Assembly: GCA_029962745.1 (NCBI GenBank)
Contig: CM057153.1
Coordinates: forward strand, 36,544,985 to 36,608,984
Origin: Echinometra lucunter
Lineage: Eukaryota; Echinodermata; Echinoidea; Camarodonta; Echinometridae
Reading direction: 5' to 3'
DNA: 64,000 nucleotides
Shown here: positions 27,601-35,074 of the stretch, in pieces
Layout of the letters: each line of letters begins with the position of its first letter
Numbering within the stretch: position 1 is the first letter of the stretch
Position numbers and translations under genes: made by a program
Notes under the pieces: model-generated
What the model was told of the DNA's origin: nothing
Databases searched by the model: none
Seen by the model: the letters and a program-made list of their open reading frames with translations, nothing else

Positions 27601-28903
27601 AGCTTCTTATAGCCTACCACAACTGTACATAACCTTTAATCTGCTATCTAGTTGGGAAAAAGAAGTAATGTGAATAAGAATGTATTTATCACATTCTTTA
27701 CTGCCGGGGTACTTTTCCACAATATACTTTTTCAGCATTTCCACTATGAAGATATTTTTATAATTTCTGACTTTGATTTTGAACTGTAAGGCATGACACA
27801 ATAAAAAAAAAAAAAACCAAACAAACAAACCCAATAATTAACCGCAGACACCTGTAAAGATATGAAGCCTCCTGTAGTAAGGTCATGTAGTGAGGTCATA
27901 GTAAGAGTGTTCAGACACCTATGTGAATTTTTTTGTCTGATTATTATTCTTATCAGTATTTCTTGTTTGAATCTTGACAGGAATTCTGTACTGGAGAGAA
28001 GCAATGGCCACCATTGTCATCACTCCAGATAAAAGTATCAGCAATAGGGCAGTCATGTAGAGACAAATGCATGGAGGAAGGTGAGTTGATTTTTTTTTCT
28101 CCACATCATCCACTGTTTTTTTTAGAAAAACATATCTGTAGACATACTGCAATTTGTTCCTTCCCCCTATTAAGGCAATCTTCATTCTTATAGGCTTAAC
28201 AGTAGTGAGAGAAACCACAAACCAGATGTGAGTTTCATGGAGGAAGAACAGTAGATACATCTGCTGCCCTCTTTTGACAAAAAATATGTCTATATACTGA
28301 ATGTATCCAGTGAATGCCTTGTACCCAATATTCATACTAGTTGTGAGTGCTCTAGATTTACATTTAGTTTTAAAGGATCATCTAAAGTAAAAGTTTTAAG
28401 AGCATTCATTTCTATTCAGTTATTGCACAAATACACACAGCAGCCAGAATCAATTAAAGGAATCATATCCCAGGGTGCTGTTGCATAAAAACTTGCTATT
28501 ATAGTAACTTTGCCATCAATGGTAACTACCATGGTAACGTTGATCAACAGCCAATCAAAATCCAGTATTCCATGAAAGTTACCATTGATGGCAGAGTTAC
28601 TATGATAGCAAGTTTTATGCAACGGCACTTAGTGAATCTATTATTTATCCTTGTAAAAATTATTTACAAGGACATGATTGTGTAACAAATGAAGTAACTG
28701 TACCTACTTGTAATACTACATGTAAACCCGTCAAAAGTTTAAGAGATTGTAACTTCATAATAGTGTCCGTATTTGTACATATTGTAGCCATAATTTGTAA
28801 CTTGTAACATCGTGATTGTAGCCATAAGTAGTAACATTGTAAAGTACATCTAAGTATTTATGTAGTGCTCTTTATAAATGTTACATATGTTTATTATTAT
28901 TAC

Positions 28904-28975
<72 letters not shown>

Positions 28976-28977
28976 CA

Positions 28978-29011
<34 letters not shown>

Positions 29012-32000
29012 CATCATTATTATTGTTATTATTATCATCATCATTATTATTATCATCATTATTATCATTATTATCATCATTATTATTATCATCATCATTA
29101 TCATTATTATTATTATCATCATTATTATTATCATTATTATCATTATTATTATGTCATCATTATTACTGACATTATGATAATTTGCTCTTGGAAAGAATTT
29201 ATTAATCTATTGCCAGGGAGGTGAGCACTTCTTTTCTGAAGCCTACGGGAATTACAGAATTCACTAGTCAATGGGTCAGTGTGTGTATACTACAACAATT
29301 GGTGGTGACACGGCTGTGAATTTGTAAATACGAATATGTAATTGAGCTTAGACTGATAAAGTAAGCTGTATGTTTACATACCTTTACACTGCTATTCATA
29401 TATGTACATAGTTAATAACACTTAAATGTCACTGTACCAAAATATTTCATGCTCAAATAAAAGAGTGTTTTATAACAAAAAATACTTAGACAAACCTGTG
29501 ACATCATATGTTGAGTTAACTTTATAAGAATTTGATTGAATTTGATTTGATCGACAACTTTTGCCGCCAGGAGGCAAAGAATATGTCTCTTGCCTAAGCA
29601 TTTTTTTGTTTGTTTGCTTTGGTTTTGTTTGTTTTGTTATTGCTGCCTCATATCTCATTCATCTGTACACAAAAAACCACTGGGCTTTACCACTTCATAT
29701 GTGCCAACCTTTAGCAATGTTTGAAAATCTCTTAAAAGCCATCAGTTTATGCACAAACATGGGGCGAGTTATTTTTTTTATCTACTTCCATGCACACTCC
29801 TTAAAGCTGAAACCTGTACCAGGTTATGAGTTAGTGATATGTATAATTTTCAGTCTTAAGCGTCTTGATATCTGACAGAGTGATTTGTTTATAAAACTCA
29901 GAACATTTTTACGTGTTGATGTATTTATGAATGCAACAGTGATGGATGTGGTAAATACATTTACCCATACATGTACATGGTGTATCGTTTGAGATTAGTA
30001 TCAGCTTTTAGCCTTTTACAAAAGGCATTTTGTGCAATCATGAGTTTGTCTATACAGCTTCTCAATCCGCACCAAAGCTTCCTTTTAATTCTGATGTAAT
30101 CAGAAAATTTGCAACTTCTTTTGTGAACAAAACAGATTTAATTCAGATAGGCAAAGTAGAAAGCATTTATCCACCCTTCTTCAGCTGTCAACTTCACTTT
30201 TTAAATCCATCTCGGCTCGTTTTAATAGCACATTTTGAAGATTGTCACAGATAATGAGTGACAGTGTTGACCAAGTAAAGATTTAGTAGAGATTACTATT
30301 GTCAAGATTTATCCATTGCGACAGCAATATTTTGAACACCATTAAAAGATTTCTTCCTGCTGTTGTTAAAAGCTAAGGGAATTCCACCTTCAGCTGTAAT
30401 CTGTAGGCCTTGAAATATAGAAAACGAAACAATGATAATTTTTTTAAAAATTGAAGAAGAAAATAGAGAAAAAGAAAATATACAATGAGTTGGTTCATCG
30501 TACTTCAACCTAGCTTTATACAACCCAAAAAAATAAATATGGATATTTTCTCATTGGCTCAACTTCAGCTCTGTTAAAGATATTGTCAGTCATTTGCAAA
30601 CCCATTAAGAGGACAATCAGACCAAATGGATATTGTTATCTTATTATTATTATTATCATCATCATTATCAAAGTATTTGGCATCACCTGCATGTAGCCCT
30701 GGGAGGGGAAATGCAAACTTAATCGCTGTGACCCTCGTGTCTCTCCTCCCAGTAGAACTAATTGGGATGTGCAGGTGTTGCCATACAGCATATTATGGCA
30801 AGAAATCGAGGTAATAATGCAGATCAAACTACTTCCTCGTTTTTCGAGCAGTGCTTATGAAATTTGGCACATACATTGGTCTTGTGATGAAGATGTGCAA
30901 AACATATTTTTGGATTGTGTCGGAAACTGCATTGCAGTGGTAACAGCATATTATGGCAATAAATCAGAGAAATATTGTGGATTGAACTACTTCCTCATTT
31001 TTCAGGTAAAGCTCATGAAATTTGGCCTACACATTGGTCCTGTGATGAAGCTGTGCAAAACATGTATTTTTTTAATGTGTTGAAAATTGTATTGCCATGG
31101 TAATGACATATCATGGCAATATCAGGGAAAATATTGCGGATTGAACTACATGTACTTTCTCATGTTTCGAAAAATTCTCAGAAAACTTAGTAGCACACAT
31201 TATGGCAGGGGTATTAATCACCCTCAGTGATAATTATGGTTTCTTTTTGTATTGTTAGATTCTTATTTTTATTTTATTCTTTGTTCTTTTTTACCTTTTC
31301 ATTTCCTTTATTTTTTGCACAGGAAATTTATTGCCAAACTTCTCCAAGACTTTTTTTTTTAATTATTGATTTCTTTGGATAGTTTTTGGATAGTTTTCAT
31401 CAGAATCTAATGAATTTGTGAGATATTGGCTTCTGTTCAAAAACTTTAAAGAAAGTAAGACACTCTGGTTATGTTTCAAAATTTTTACTACGGTTTGGCA
31501 TGGGAATGGTTTGATAAGTTGTTTTGCAAAGTATGTCACAGGACTATATGAATCTTGCAACTAATAGTACCTTCTATCCCGAAGACAGAGCTTAAGGAAA
31601 AATACATTAGTTACTAAGCTTGTCAGAATGAAAAATCTGTCATGATTAAAACTGTTTTCACTTTTTAGTTATTTGTGTAGAAAAGCATCTGTTATCCAGA
31701 TATATCTAAAAAGGAAAAATTACCATATGGAACATTATATTGAAAAGTAACAATATGTAATTATTTTTGTTTTTTTCAATGGATCATACTTAATATGGAA
31801 TGTCACTTCATTTGCGTATATTTGTCGGATTCTTACCACAACTTTTTTTTCTTTATACAGGATATAATAGACAATAGAAATTTCTTTTATCAAAAGTCCA
31901 GGCATCAGTTCCTGTCTAAAGGATTGAAATTATGTATCTGGCACATATGCATTCTATATTCCTTAGAAATTACCAGGGTAGGATGACAGTATTCATAAAG

Positions 32001-34543
32001 TCATTAATAGATATTTTATATACACATTGTTATTAAATTTACCTGACTGCTAAGAAAGCATGCATGCTTGTAAGTAAGCAACCAGAGGATGGAAGGCTTT
32101 AAGTCCTCTTTGAGGGACCCAGTAATGAGGATTAATGCCTTACCAAAAGGCACTAGCACATGGATTTGGTTTTGAACCCAGGTCACCGGATTATGAGACC
32201 AGTATTCTACCAACTGAGCTATCACACTTCCTCATGAACTACATGTGTGGCCCATAATGAATATATCAGGCAAAACAGACACACCTTCCATCCACCTTTC
32301 AAAATATGCACAAAATCCTGTGAGACACATTTCAGTGTTGATGAGACCTGGCTGATTATGTAGACCTATATATATATATATTTTTTTTTTTACAGTATGA
32401 TACGATACGATATGATACAATATGATACGATGGTGATCTTTCAATCTTTTAACAAAGTCTTTTGCCGTCAGGAAGTCAGTGTTGTTTTATTTTTTTAATT
32501 TTTTTTTTTCTTCTTCTTCTTATTTGGTTGGTTTGCTATATGCTGAACTTGATTAGCAGTGATATTCATCTTTTGAGCTGAGGGATTATGGGCTTATGAA
32601 GGGGGGCCATACCTCAGAGTGCCTTTGTATAGATTACAGACTCTATCCTGCATGGTTGTTGACCTCTATGTTATGTATATTTGCGAAGCTAAGAATTTGC
32701 AGTAAAGTGAACATTGAGTATTAAGGGTCAAACAGTAGGGTTTGGGGGGATGTGAAATAAATGTTACTTTGGGTAGATGGAAGGGAAGGATAATTTCACC
32801 TTAGTCCATATGAGACGTTATATCATAATGTGATATGCGCTATACAAGAACTGTATCTTATTATTATTATTATATAGATACACTCCATTTTGTTGTTTTA
32901 TATGTTGTTTTAATCAGTGATGTAGTGAATTACCGGTAAACAAAAGAAAGCAGAATAATTCAGTTCATTTTGATTAGAGTGTAGTATGTGGTTGTGTAGT
33001 GCTTATGAAGATCTTTTCAAAGTGAGTGTATAAAGAAATGAGAACGATACTGCGGCCTCAAACAAGGATCCCTTTGTATTCTGGAAGCTTGTTTTCTTGT
33101 CGTAAAACTGCCAAGTGCGAATATTCATCTTTTGAGCGCAGTGATTTCAGGTTATGAATGAGATAGTATTTGAAAGTGACAGAATCAATTATTTTTCATC
33201 CAGTATGCTGATTATGTTTCAGCTTACTTGAAAACTAGCATGCTTTCAGCGGATGAAAAGGATAGCTTAAGCTTGATCTGCTGCATAACTAAATCAAATT
33301 CACTTCACAGTACAGAAATGTAGGACAGTATGAGGTATATTCTTTGCACTGGATCACCAAAACTATTCAGGACAATTTTGTGGTTTGGCGGAATAACTTG
33401 TTGATTTCGGGCAACTTAAATATATAGTAGATGCAATTGTATCAGCAGAAAAATGTGTTAATTGTTTTCTTGCTGTATTGTCATATGGTGTTCAGTGCAA
33501 ACTGTTAAATTGAAAGTTTGAAATAAAAAAAAAAAATGTTCACTTTTCCCAAGTTTACAAGCACTTTATGCATGGTTCTTTTCATAATTATTGTTTTCAG
33601 GTGAAAGGATTTTATTAGAATAAAAACATTAGAGCTATACCAGTGTTGCAGTTTAGACAAGAAGGAAGCCAATTTATTTTTTTGAAAAATGTCTGTCCTG
33701 AATGCATATAATATGCATTAACTGCTTTCTGCTTTCATCTCTGTATTAAAGTGATAGTAGAAACATACTGCTTATAATGAAGGAAATTCAGTGTACTGAT
33801 GTGTGATTGATTTCTCTGTCTGAAAATCATTTTTTTCAAATCCATTATTGAATGTGTGACAAGCTCTAATCTGAATATTTCCTCATGTTCTTTTTTCATG
33901 TTGCAGATCTTGTATGTGAACCTGGGTTTTTCAAGCAATTGAACAACAAGGAAACCATTGAAAAGTAAGTACCCTATTACTCTCTTGGTAAAATCATGTA
34001 CAGTTCAACGTTTTCCTGGGGAGAATTGTAAATTGAGAAAAGAAATGAATTTCTGTTTTCTGTGAATATTTATTGTCACTTTTAGGTTACGATTGAGAAA
34101 TGATAAATTGAACTTGTTCTTGACCTTGAACTTGAATTTAAACTTTTATTTTGGCAACAGCTTATCATTGAATTACTAGTCTCTAATGTATTTTCCTTGG
34201 AGTAGGAATGGGTTTAGGGAAACAATAATTGACCAGTAAAGAGGAGGTATCATGGTGTAGTGGTTCATTCACTTGACGCTCAAGCAAAGGGACGAGGGTT
34301 TGAACAGCATGGCGCTAACATCCTTTTGCAAGACATTGACTATGTTTGCCACTTTCCACCCAGTTGTAATAAGTTGGTACCTGGTTAGAAGACATTCCTG
34401 CTTTAGTACCTTATCCTGGTAGATTAGCTACAGCCTGGGTAATAATTTAATACTTTGTTAAGCGCAGTTGAGTTTATTGTATAGTAGCAGCGCTATATAA
34501 ATGGACCATGTTATTATTATCAGTAGTAGTTAATAGTAGTTAA

Positions 34544-34609
<66 letters not shown>

Positions 34610-34772
34610 AAGTAGTAGTAGTGGTAGTAGTAGTAGTAGTAGTAGTTAGTAGTAGTTAATAGTAGTAGTGGTAGTAGTAGAAGTAGTAGTAGTAGTAGTT
34701 GTAGTGGTAGTAGTAGTAGTGGTAGTAGTGGTAGTAGTAGTAGTAGTAGTAGAAGTAGTAGTAGTAGTAGTG

Positions 34773-34809
<37 letters not shown>

Positions 34810-35074
34810 TAGTGGTAGTAGTGAATGTTTATTTTTCCTCCTTTTTTCTGTTTCATTCAGAGCCATCTCTGTGAAGTGTTCCAGTGTATCAGCTGCAGAG
34901 GAGATCTATGCTCCAGCCATGGAGTCGACACTGTTATCAACCAGGTGTTACACCCAGGCCCATCATCTTCTCTACAGCTGTGCTGGAAGTGGGTCCAACC
35001 ACAAGCGTGTCTGTCCATGCAGAGACTACATCAGGGGCCAGGTGGCGCTGTGTAAGGGGTGCAGAGATGTGTGA
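8979..35074 (+). CDS. MGAT5: GnT-V, alpha-1,6-mannosylglycoprotein 6-beta-N-acetylglucosaminyltransferase, C-terminal 538 residues (11 exons)
   Basis: The enzyme adds beta-1,6-linked GlcNAc from UDP-GlcNAc to the alpha-1,6-mannose arm of complex N-glycans in the Golgi, opening the branch that is later extended with poly-LacNAc. Exons 8979-9143, 17666-17835, 19990-20127, 23358-23491, 24116-24243, 24946-25116, 26475-26621, 26943-27134, 27981-28080, 33907-33964 and 34861-35074 join in frame (1617 nt with stop) and all introns are GT-AG. Joined residues show the GT18 landmarks LTKESGFKIA, GGPLGELVQW, FPYEGPAPLEA, SQHPY, PHVWTVD, WPPLSSLQ and a Cys-rich end, CPCRDYIRGQVALCKGC. By alignment from memory to human MGAT5 (741 residues), Glu83 here is the catalytic Glu297. 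About 214 N-terminal residues (tail, anchor, stem) are missing upstream. The lack of the long insertion before the WPP motif favours MGAT5 over MGAT5B, but a single pre-duplication ancestor is equally possible. Confidence 0.96.
10693..11796. mobile_element. Tc1/mariner-type composite foldback element, non-autonomous
   Basis: The ends are CAGTTGGACCCAAAAGTTTA at 10693 and the inverted TAAACTTTTGACTCCAACTG at 11796, each flanked by TA. This end sequence is typical of Tc1-like transposons. No transposase frame remains. The left arm (about 10693-10930) is complementary to two successive right arms (about 11170-11390 and 11590-11796), so a full foldback is followed by an extra copy of one arm. At the first right end a GTGGAATTGCACGGGTGT unit is repeated three times in tandem (about 11315-11368). 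Confidence 0.85.
11871..11906. repeat. 36-bp direct repeat flanking the foldback element (left copy)
   Basis: The sequence AAATCTACATCACCATAC onward at 11871-11906 recurs at 12303-12338 with two changes in 36 positions. The copies lie immediately outside the two ends of the element at 11907-12301. This is longer than any usual target-site duplication of a cut-and-paste transposon. Confidence 0.9.
11907..12301. mobile_element. Foldback element with TGTTTACACAGTGACTCGGC ends and internal repeats
   Basis: The ends TACCGTGTTTACACAGTGAC (11907) and its inverted copy ending at 12301 match over about 25 bp. Inside, a module with GTTTACA followed by GAGT, CAACACGGC and CGCGGATC recurs about every 115 bp. 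The element is GC-richer than its surroundings and has no coding frame. It is bracketed by a 36-bp direct repeat, described separately. Confidence 0.75.
12303..12338. repeat. 36-bp direct repeat flanking the foldback element (right copy)
   Basis: Partner of the copy at 11871-11906, in the same orientation, directly after the right end of the foldback element. Confidence 0.9.
12515..12650 (+). repeat. (GA)n microsatellite, two blocks
   Basis: Two GA runs (about 12515-12555 and 12620-12646) are separated by a purine-rich spacer. Open frames read through them on both strands, but these are low-complexity products only. Confidence 0.9.
14549..15019. mobile_element. Foldback element with TTAAAGGCATTGG ends
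   Basis: TTAAAGGCATTGGTTAAC at 14549 recurs inverted as GTTAGCCAATGCCTTAA ending at 15019. The core is GC-rich and holds the 14-bp perfect palindrome GTGCGCATGCGCAC at 14759-14772. The same end sequence occurs alone at 15772, which supports a dispersed family. No coding frame. Confidence 0.6.
14759..14772. promoter_or_regulatory. NRF-1-like palindrome inside a foldback element
   Basis: GTGCGCATGCGCAC is a perfect palindrome and contains the NRF-1 consensus TGCGCATGCGCA. It lies deep inside an MGAT5 intron within a transposon, so a regulatory role is only a possibility. Confidence 0.3.
15015..15228. mobile_element. Foldback element with AATAGTGCATG arms
   Basis: Arms of about 75 bp start at 15015 and mirror from 15228; both contain TAAATAGTGCATG and end in CTAAATTATC. 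Only about 60 bp separate them. It abuts the preceding element, sharing TTAAC. Further copies of the word GTGCACTATA lie near 15437-15452. Confidence 0.75.
15992..16137. mobile_element. Short foldback element, GGGCCCGTTTCA family, copy 1
   Basis: The ends GGGCCCGTTTCA and TGAAACGGGGC are followed inward by ACTTGTTATCAGTAACAAC and its complement. The interior includes CCAATCAGATGCAAGGATTT. A second copy at 36976-37124 is almost identical over the whole 147 bp, which defines a dispersed MITE family. Confidence 0.9.
17666..17835 (+). CDS. MGAT5: MGAT5 exon b: catalytic base and donor fold entry
   Basis: Residues 56-111 plus two bases of codon 112. It contains ILVHIGALTKESGFKIA and GGPLGELVQWSD; Glu83 corresponds to the Glu297 reported as catalytic base in human GnT-V (alignment from memory). 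Acceptor tctag, donor gtaagt; it ends in phase 2. Confidence 0.96.
17836..19989. other. MGAT5 intron
   Basis: It contains the foldback element at 18950-19397 and a T-run/G-run pair at about 18637-18685. Otherwise nothing is recognised. Confidence 0.85.
18950..19397. mobile_element. Foldback element with CCCCTTTCACGCT ends
   Basis: CCCCTTTCACGCTA at 18951 is mirrored by AGCGTGAAAGGGG ending near 19397. The interior repeats GTGAACCACC and GGTTCACC on both strands, giving nested hairpins near 18979-19020 and 19200-19240. Flanking TTGTA and TTTTA could be a degenerate 5-bp duplication. Confidence 0.7.
19990..20127 (+). CDS. MGAT5: MGAT5 exon c
   Basis: It completes codon 112 (Asn) and encodes residues 113-157 plus two bases of codon 158. 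It contains SCPVKGKNVYDMVYIDIVG and KKTIGGQW, which match the IYIDIVGL and KKTLGPSW segments of vertebrate GnT-V. Acceptor ttttttcag, donor gtaggc. Confidence 0.95.
20233..20323. mobile_element. Short foldback element, GAAGGAAGCAACTC family
   Basis: GAAGGAAGCAACTCTGTAGA is mirrored by TCTATGGAGTTGCTTCCTT. The same ends bound the longer element at 25216-25676, so this 91-bp copy is the short form of one family. Confidence 0.75.
22185..22330 (-). mobile_element. LINE 3' end fragment
   Basis: Read on the - strand, the sequence runs through CAGGGCCCCCTGGAAAACAG and GGCCACCCTGTATAAATAAA to an (AAAT)n tail at about 22185-22203. A GGGCCCCCTGG-type hairpin followed by TATAAATAAA and a short tandem tail is typical of CR1/RTE-like LINE 3' UTRs. 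No coding part is visible. Confidence 0.55.
23358..23491 (+). CDS. MGAT5: MGAT5 exon d
   Basis: It completes Ser158 and encodes residues 159-202 plus one base of codon 203. CILRVIDSFGTEPAYN and WGNWNLVPRQFFTMF match the family segments CMLRVLDSFGTEPEFN and WGKWNLNPQQFYTMF (recalled). Acceptor gtttcag, donor gtaagt. Confidence 0.96.
23492..24115. other. MGAT5 intron
   Basis: 624 bp, AT-rich. Nothing else recognised. Confidence 0.9.
24116..24243 (+). CDS. MGAT5: MGAT5 exon e
   Basis: It completes Pro203 and encodes residues 204-245: HTPDNSFMGFVV, then a variable linker, then ALVYGKSPTFWA. HTPDNSFLGFVV and LVYGK are hallmarks of GnT-V; the linker between them is where the family varies. It ends in phase 0. 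Confidence 0.96.
24244..24945. other. MGAT5 intron
   Basis: 702 bp with one small foldback element (24520-24691). The polypyrimidine tract before the next acceptor is a long T run. Confidence 0.88.
24520..24691. mobile_element. Short foldback element with GGCCAGAATTC ends
   Basis: GGCCAGAATTCACATAAG is mirrored by GGAATTCTGGCC 160 bp on. The interior has a second inverted pair around GTTTAAACC. No target duplication is evident. Confidence 0.65.
24946..25116 (+). CDS. MGAT5: MGAT5 exon f
   Basis: Residues 246-302, phase 0 at both ends. It carries FEIHATVFLNQSTPQQ, PDYVINHGIVSG and LLQETK, matching MEVHATVY, PSYVKNHGILSG and LLRETK of the family. NQS at 269-271 is a possible glycosylation site. 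Compared with human, about 6 residues are inserted in the NQSTPQQK loop. Confidence 0.95.
25216..25676. mobile_element. Foldback element of the GAAGGAARCAACTC family with nested inner hairpin
   Basis: The ends GAAGGAAACAACTCC and GGAGTTGCTTCCTTT are bordered by TGACA on both sides (25211-25215, 25677-25681). Inside lies a second, independent inverted pair (AAGGTCGACCTAAGCACC near 25344 and GGTGCTTAGGTCGGCCTT near 25578), so this longer copy appears to carry another foldback unit within it. Confidence 0.8.
25693..26066. mobile_element. Foldback element with CAGAGATGCCAAG ends and GCGTGAG repeats
   Basis: CAGAGATGCCAAGT at 25693 is mirrored by ACTTGGTAGCTCTG ending at 26066, and ATATTT flanks both sides (25687-25692, 26067-26072). 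Near the right end ATGCGTGAG-type words occur five times, two of them forming a hairpin with CTCACGCA. Confidence 0.8.
26475..26621 (+). CDS. MGAT5: MGAT5 exon g: nucleotide-sugar binding motif
   Basis: Residues 303-351, phase 0 at both ends. LFVGLGFPYEGPAPLEAVAN and GCAFLNPKFNPPK are nearly identical to vertebrate GnT-V. This is the GT-B C-terminal lobe segment; its Glu312 and Glu318 sit where the family contacts UDP-GlcNAc (inference). GKPTSR precedes the exon end. Confidence 0.97.
26622..26942. other. MGAT5 intron, 321 bp
   Basis: The shortest intron of the visible gene. Nothing besides splice signals recognised. Confidence 0.92.
26943..27134 (+). CDS. MGAT5: MGAT5 exon h
   Basis: Residues 352-415, phase 0 at both ends: LTSQHPYTEVYIGQPHVWTV, a variable helix, then PYLPFEFTCHGMLERVSNYI. 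NST at 389-391 is a possible glycosylation site. The SQHPY, PHVWTVD and FTC-GML blocks are conserved in MGAT5 and MGAT5B. Confidence 0.97.
27135..27980. other. MGAT5 intron
   Basis: 846 bp, AT-rich. Nothing recognised beyond a short A-run near 27802. Confidence 0.88.
27981..28080 (+). CDS. MGAT5: MGAT5 exon i
   Basis: Residues 416-448 plus one base of codon 449: EFCTGEKQWPPLSSLQIKV, then SCRDKCMEE. The direct step from EFC to WPPL, with only a few residues between, resembles MGAT5; MGAT5B carries a long insertion here. Three Cys are likely disulphide partners. Confidence 0.95.
28474..28628. mobile_element. Short foldback element with GCTGTTGCATAAAAACTTGC ends
   Basis: Arms of about 60 bp pair across the element: TGCATAAAAACTTGCTAT and GTAACT-CCATCAATGGTAACT, with complements ending at 28628. 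It shares the TTTATGCAAC or TTTCATAAAAC plan with the 15992 and 36976 copies but is a separate family. Confidence 0.8.
28840..29155 (+). repeat. SINE tail continuing into a 260-bp (ATT)n microsatellite
   Basis: GTAGTGCTCTTTATAAATG, the end of a SINE of the type seen at 34245, runs without a break into (ATT)n with scattered ATC variants up to about 29155. Frames on both strands translate to Ile or Tyr runs and are not genes. Confidence 0.85.
30780..31200 (+). repeat. Tandem repeat of about 160 bp, nearly three copies
   Basis: The phrase CATATTATGGCAA recurs at about 30788, 30947 and 31108 (CATATCATGGCAA). Other shared phrases follow in the same order: GAACTACTTCCTC, ATGAAATTTGGC, CACATTGGTC and GTGCAAAACAT. 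The copies have diverged by point changes and small indels. No coding sense. Confidence 0.85.
32030..32236 (-). mobile_element. tRNA-derived SINE
   Basis: On the - strand the head reads TAGCTCAGTTGG (A box, 32211-32222) and, 32 bases on, GGTTCAAAACC (B box, 32168-32178): the two internal pol III promoter boxes of a tRNA. A CAT sits where the anticodon would be, suggesting a Met-type ancestor. The tRNA-like head is followed by an unrelated body with AAGGCATTAATCC, a phrase shared with the SINE at 58385. The missing CCA-side pairing and the body mean this is not a tRNA gene. Confidence 0.8.
32820..32878 (+). repeat. SINE tail fragment
   Basis: ATATGCGCTATACAAGAACT followed by (ATT)n matches the last 40 bp of the SINE at 34245-34515. 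The body is not recognisable. Confidence 0.6.
33907..33964 (+). CDS. MGAT5: MGAT5 exon j, 58 nt
   Basis: It completes Asp449 and encodes residues 450-467: LVCEPGFFKQLNNKETIE, matching LICEPSFFQHLNKDKD of the family. The tiny exon has acceptor ttgcag and donor gtaagt. It ends in phase 2, which only the next exon satisfies. Confidence 0.95.
34245..34515 (+). mobile_element. tRNA-derived SINE with (ATT)n tail
   Basis: The head contains ATGGTGTAGTGG (A-box-like, about 34252) and GAGGGTTTGAACAGC (decayed B box, about 34295). The body has TTTGCCACTTTCCACCC, shared with 58385-58703, and the tail reads CAGCGCTATATAAATGGACC then ATT repeats. Confidence 0.8.
34516..34822 (+). repeat. (TAG)n microsatellite, about 300 bp
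   Basis: Almost uninterrupted TAG repeats with GAA, GGT and GTT variants, starting directly at the end of the SINE tail. Long frames over it (Val, Leu or Tyr runs) are artefacts of the repeat. Confidence 0.95.
34861..35074 (+). CDS. MGAT5: MGAT5 last exon with stop codon
   Basis: It completes Lys468 and encodes residues 469-538 followed by TGA at 35072-35074. Seven Cys are present: VKCSS, TRCYTQ, YSCAGS and CPCRDYIRGQVALCKGCRDV. The end runs two residues past the family's usual CKDCL terminus. The 3' UTR follows; the first clear AATAAA I see is at about 38913, so the UTR may be several kb or may use a variant signal. Confidence 0.96.

Larger units (their letters stand above)
28081..33906. 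other. MGAT5 intron of 5.8 kb
   Basis: It contains a short foldback element, an (ATT)n microsatellite, a 160-bp tandem repeat, a - strand tRNA-derived SINE and a SINE tail. An AATAAA at about 29455 followed by an A-rich stretch could end an alternative transcript, but nothing else supports that. Confidence 0.8.
33965..34860. other. MGAT5 intron made mostly of a SINE and a microsatellite
   Basis: About 570 of its 896 bases are repeat. The microsatellite ends only about 38 bases before the final acceptor. Confidence 0.9.

Noticed and set aside
27919..28335. 138-codon frame on the - strand
   Set aside because: Antisense to an MGAT5 exon and intron, with no recognisable protein and no splice support.
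28865..29224. Long open frames of Tyr or Ile repeats on both strands
   Set aside because: They are translations of the (ATT)n microsatellite in several registers at once.
32167..32222. A real tRNA-Met gene
   Set aside because: Both promoter boxes are there, but the stems do not close as in a tRNA and the sequence continues into a SINE body.
34540..34874. Open frames of Val, Leu and Tyr repeats
   Set aside because: They arise from the (TAG)n microsatellite. Only the part after 34861 in the GnT-V register is coding.
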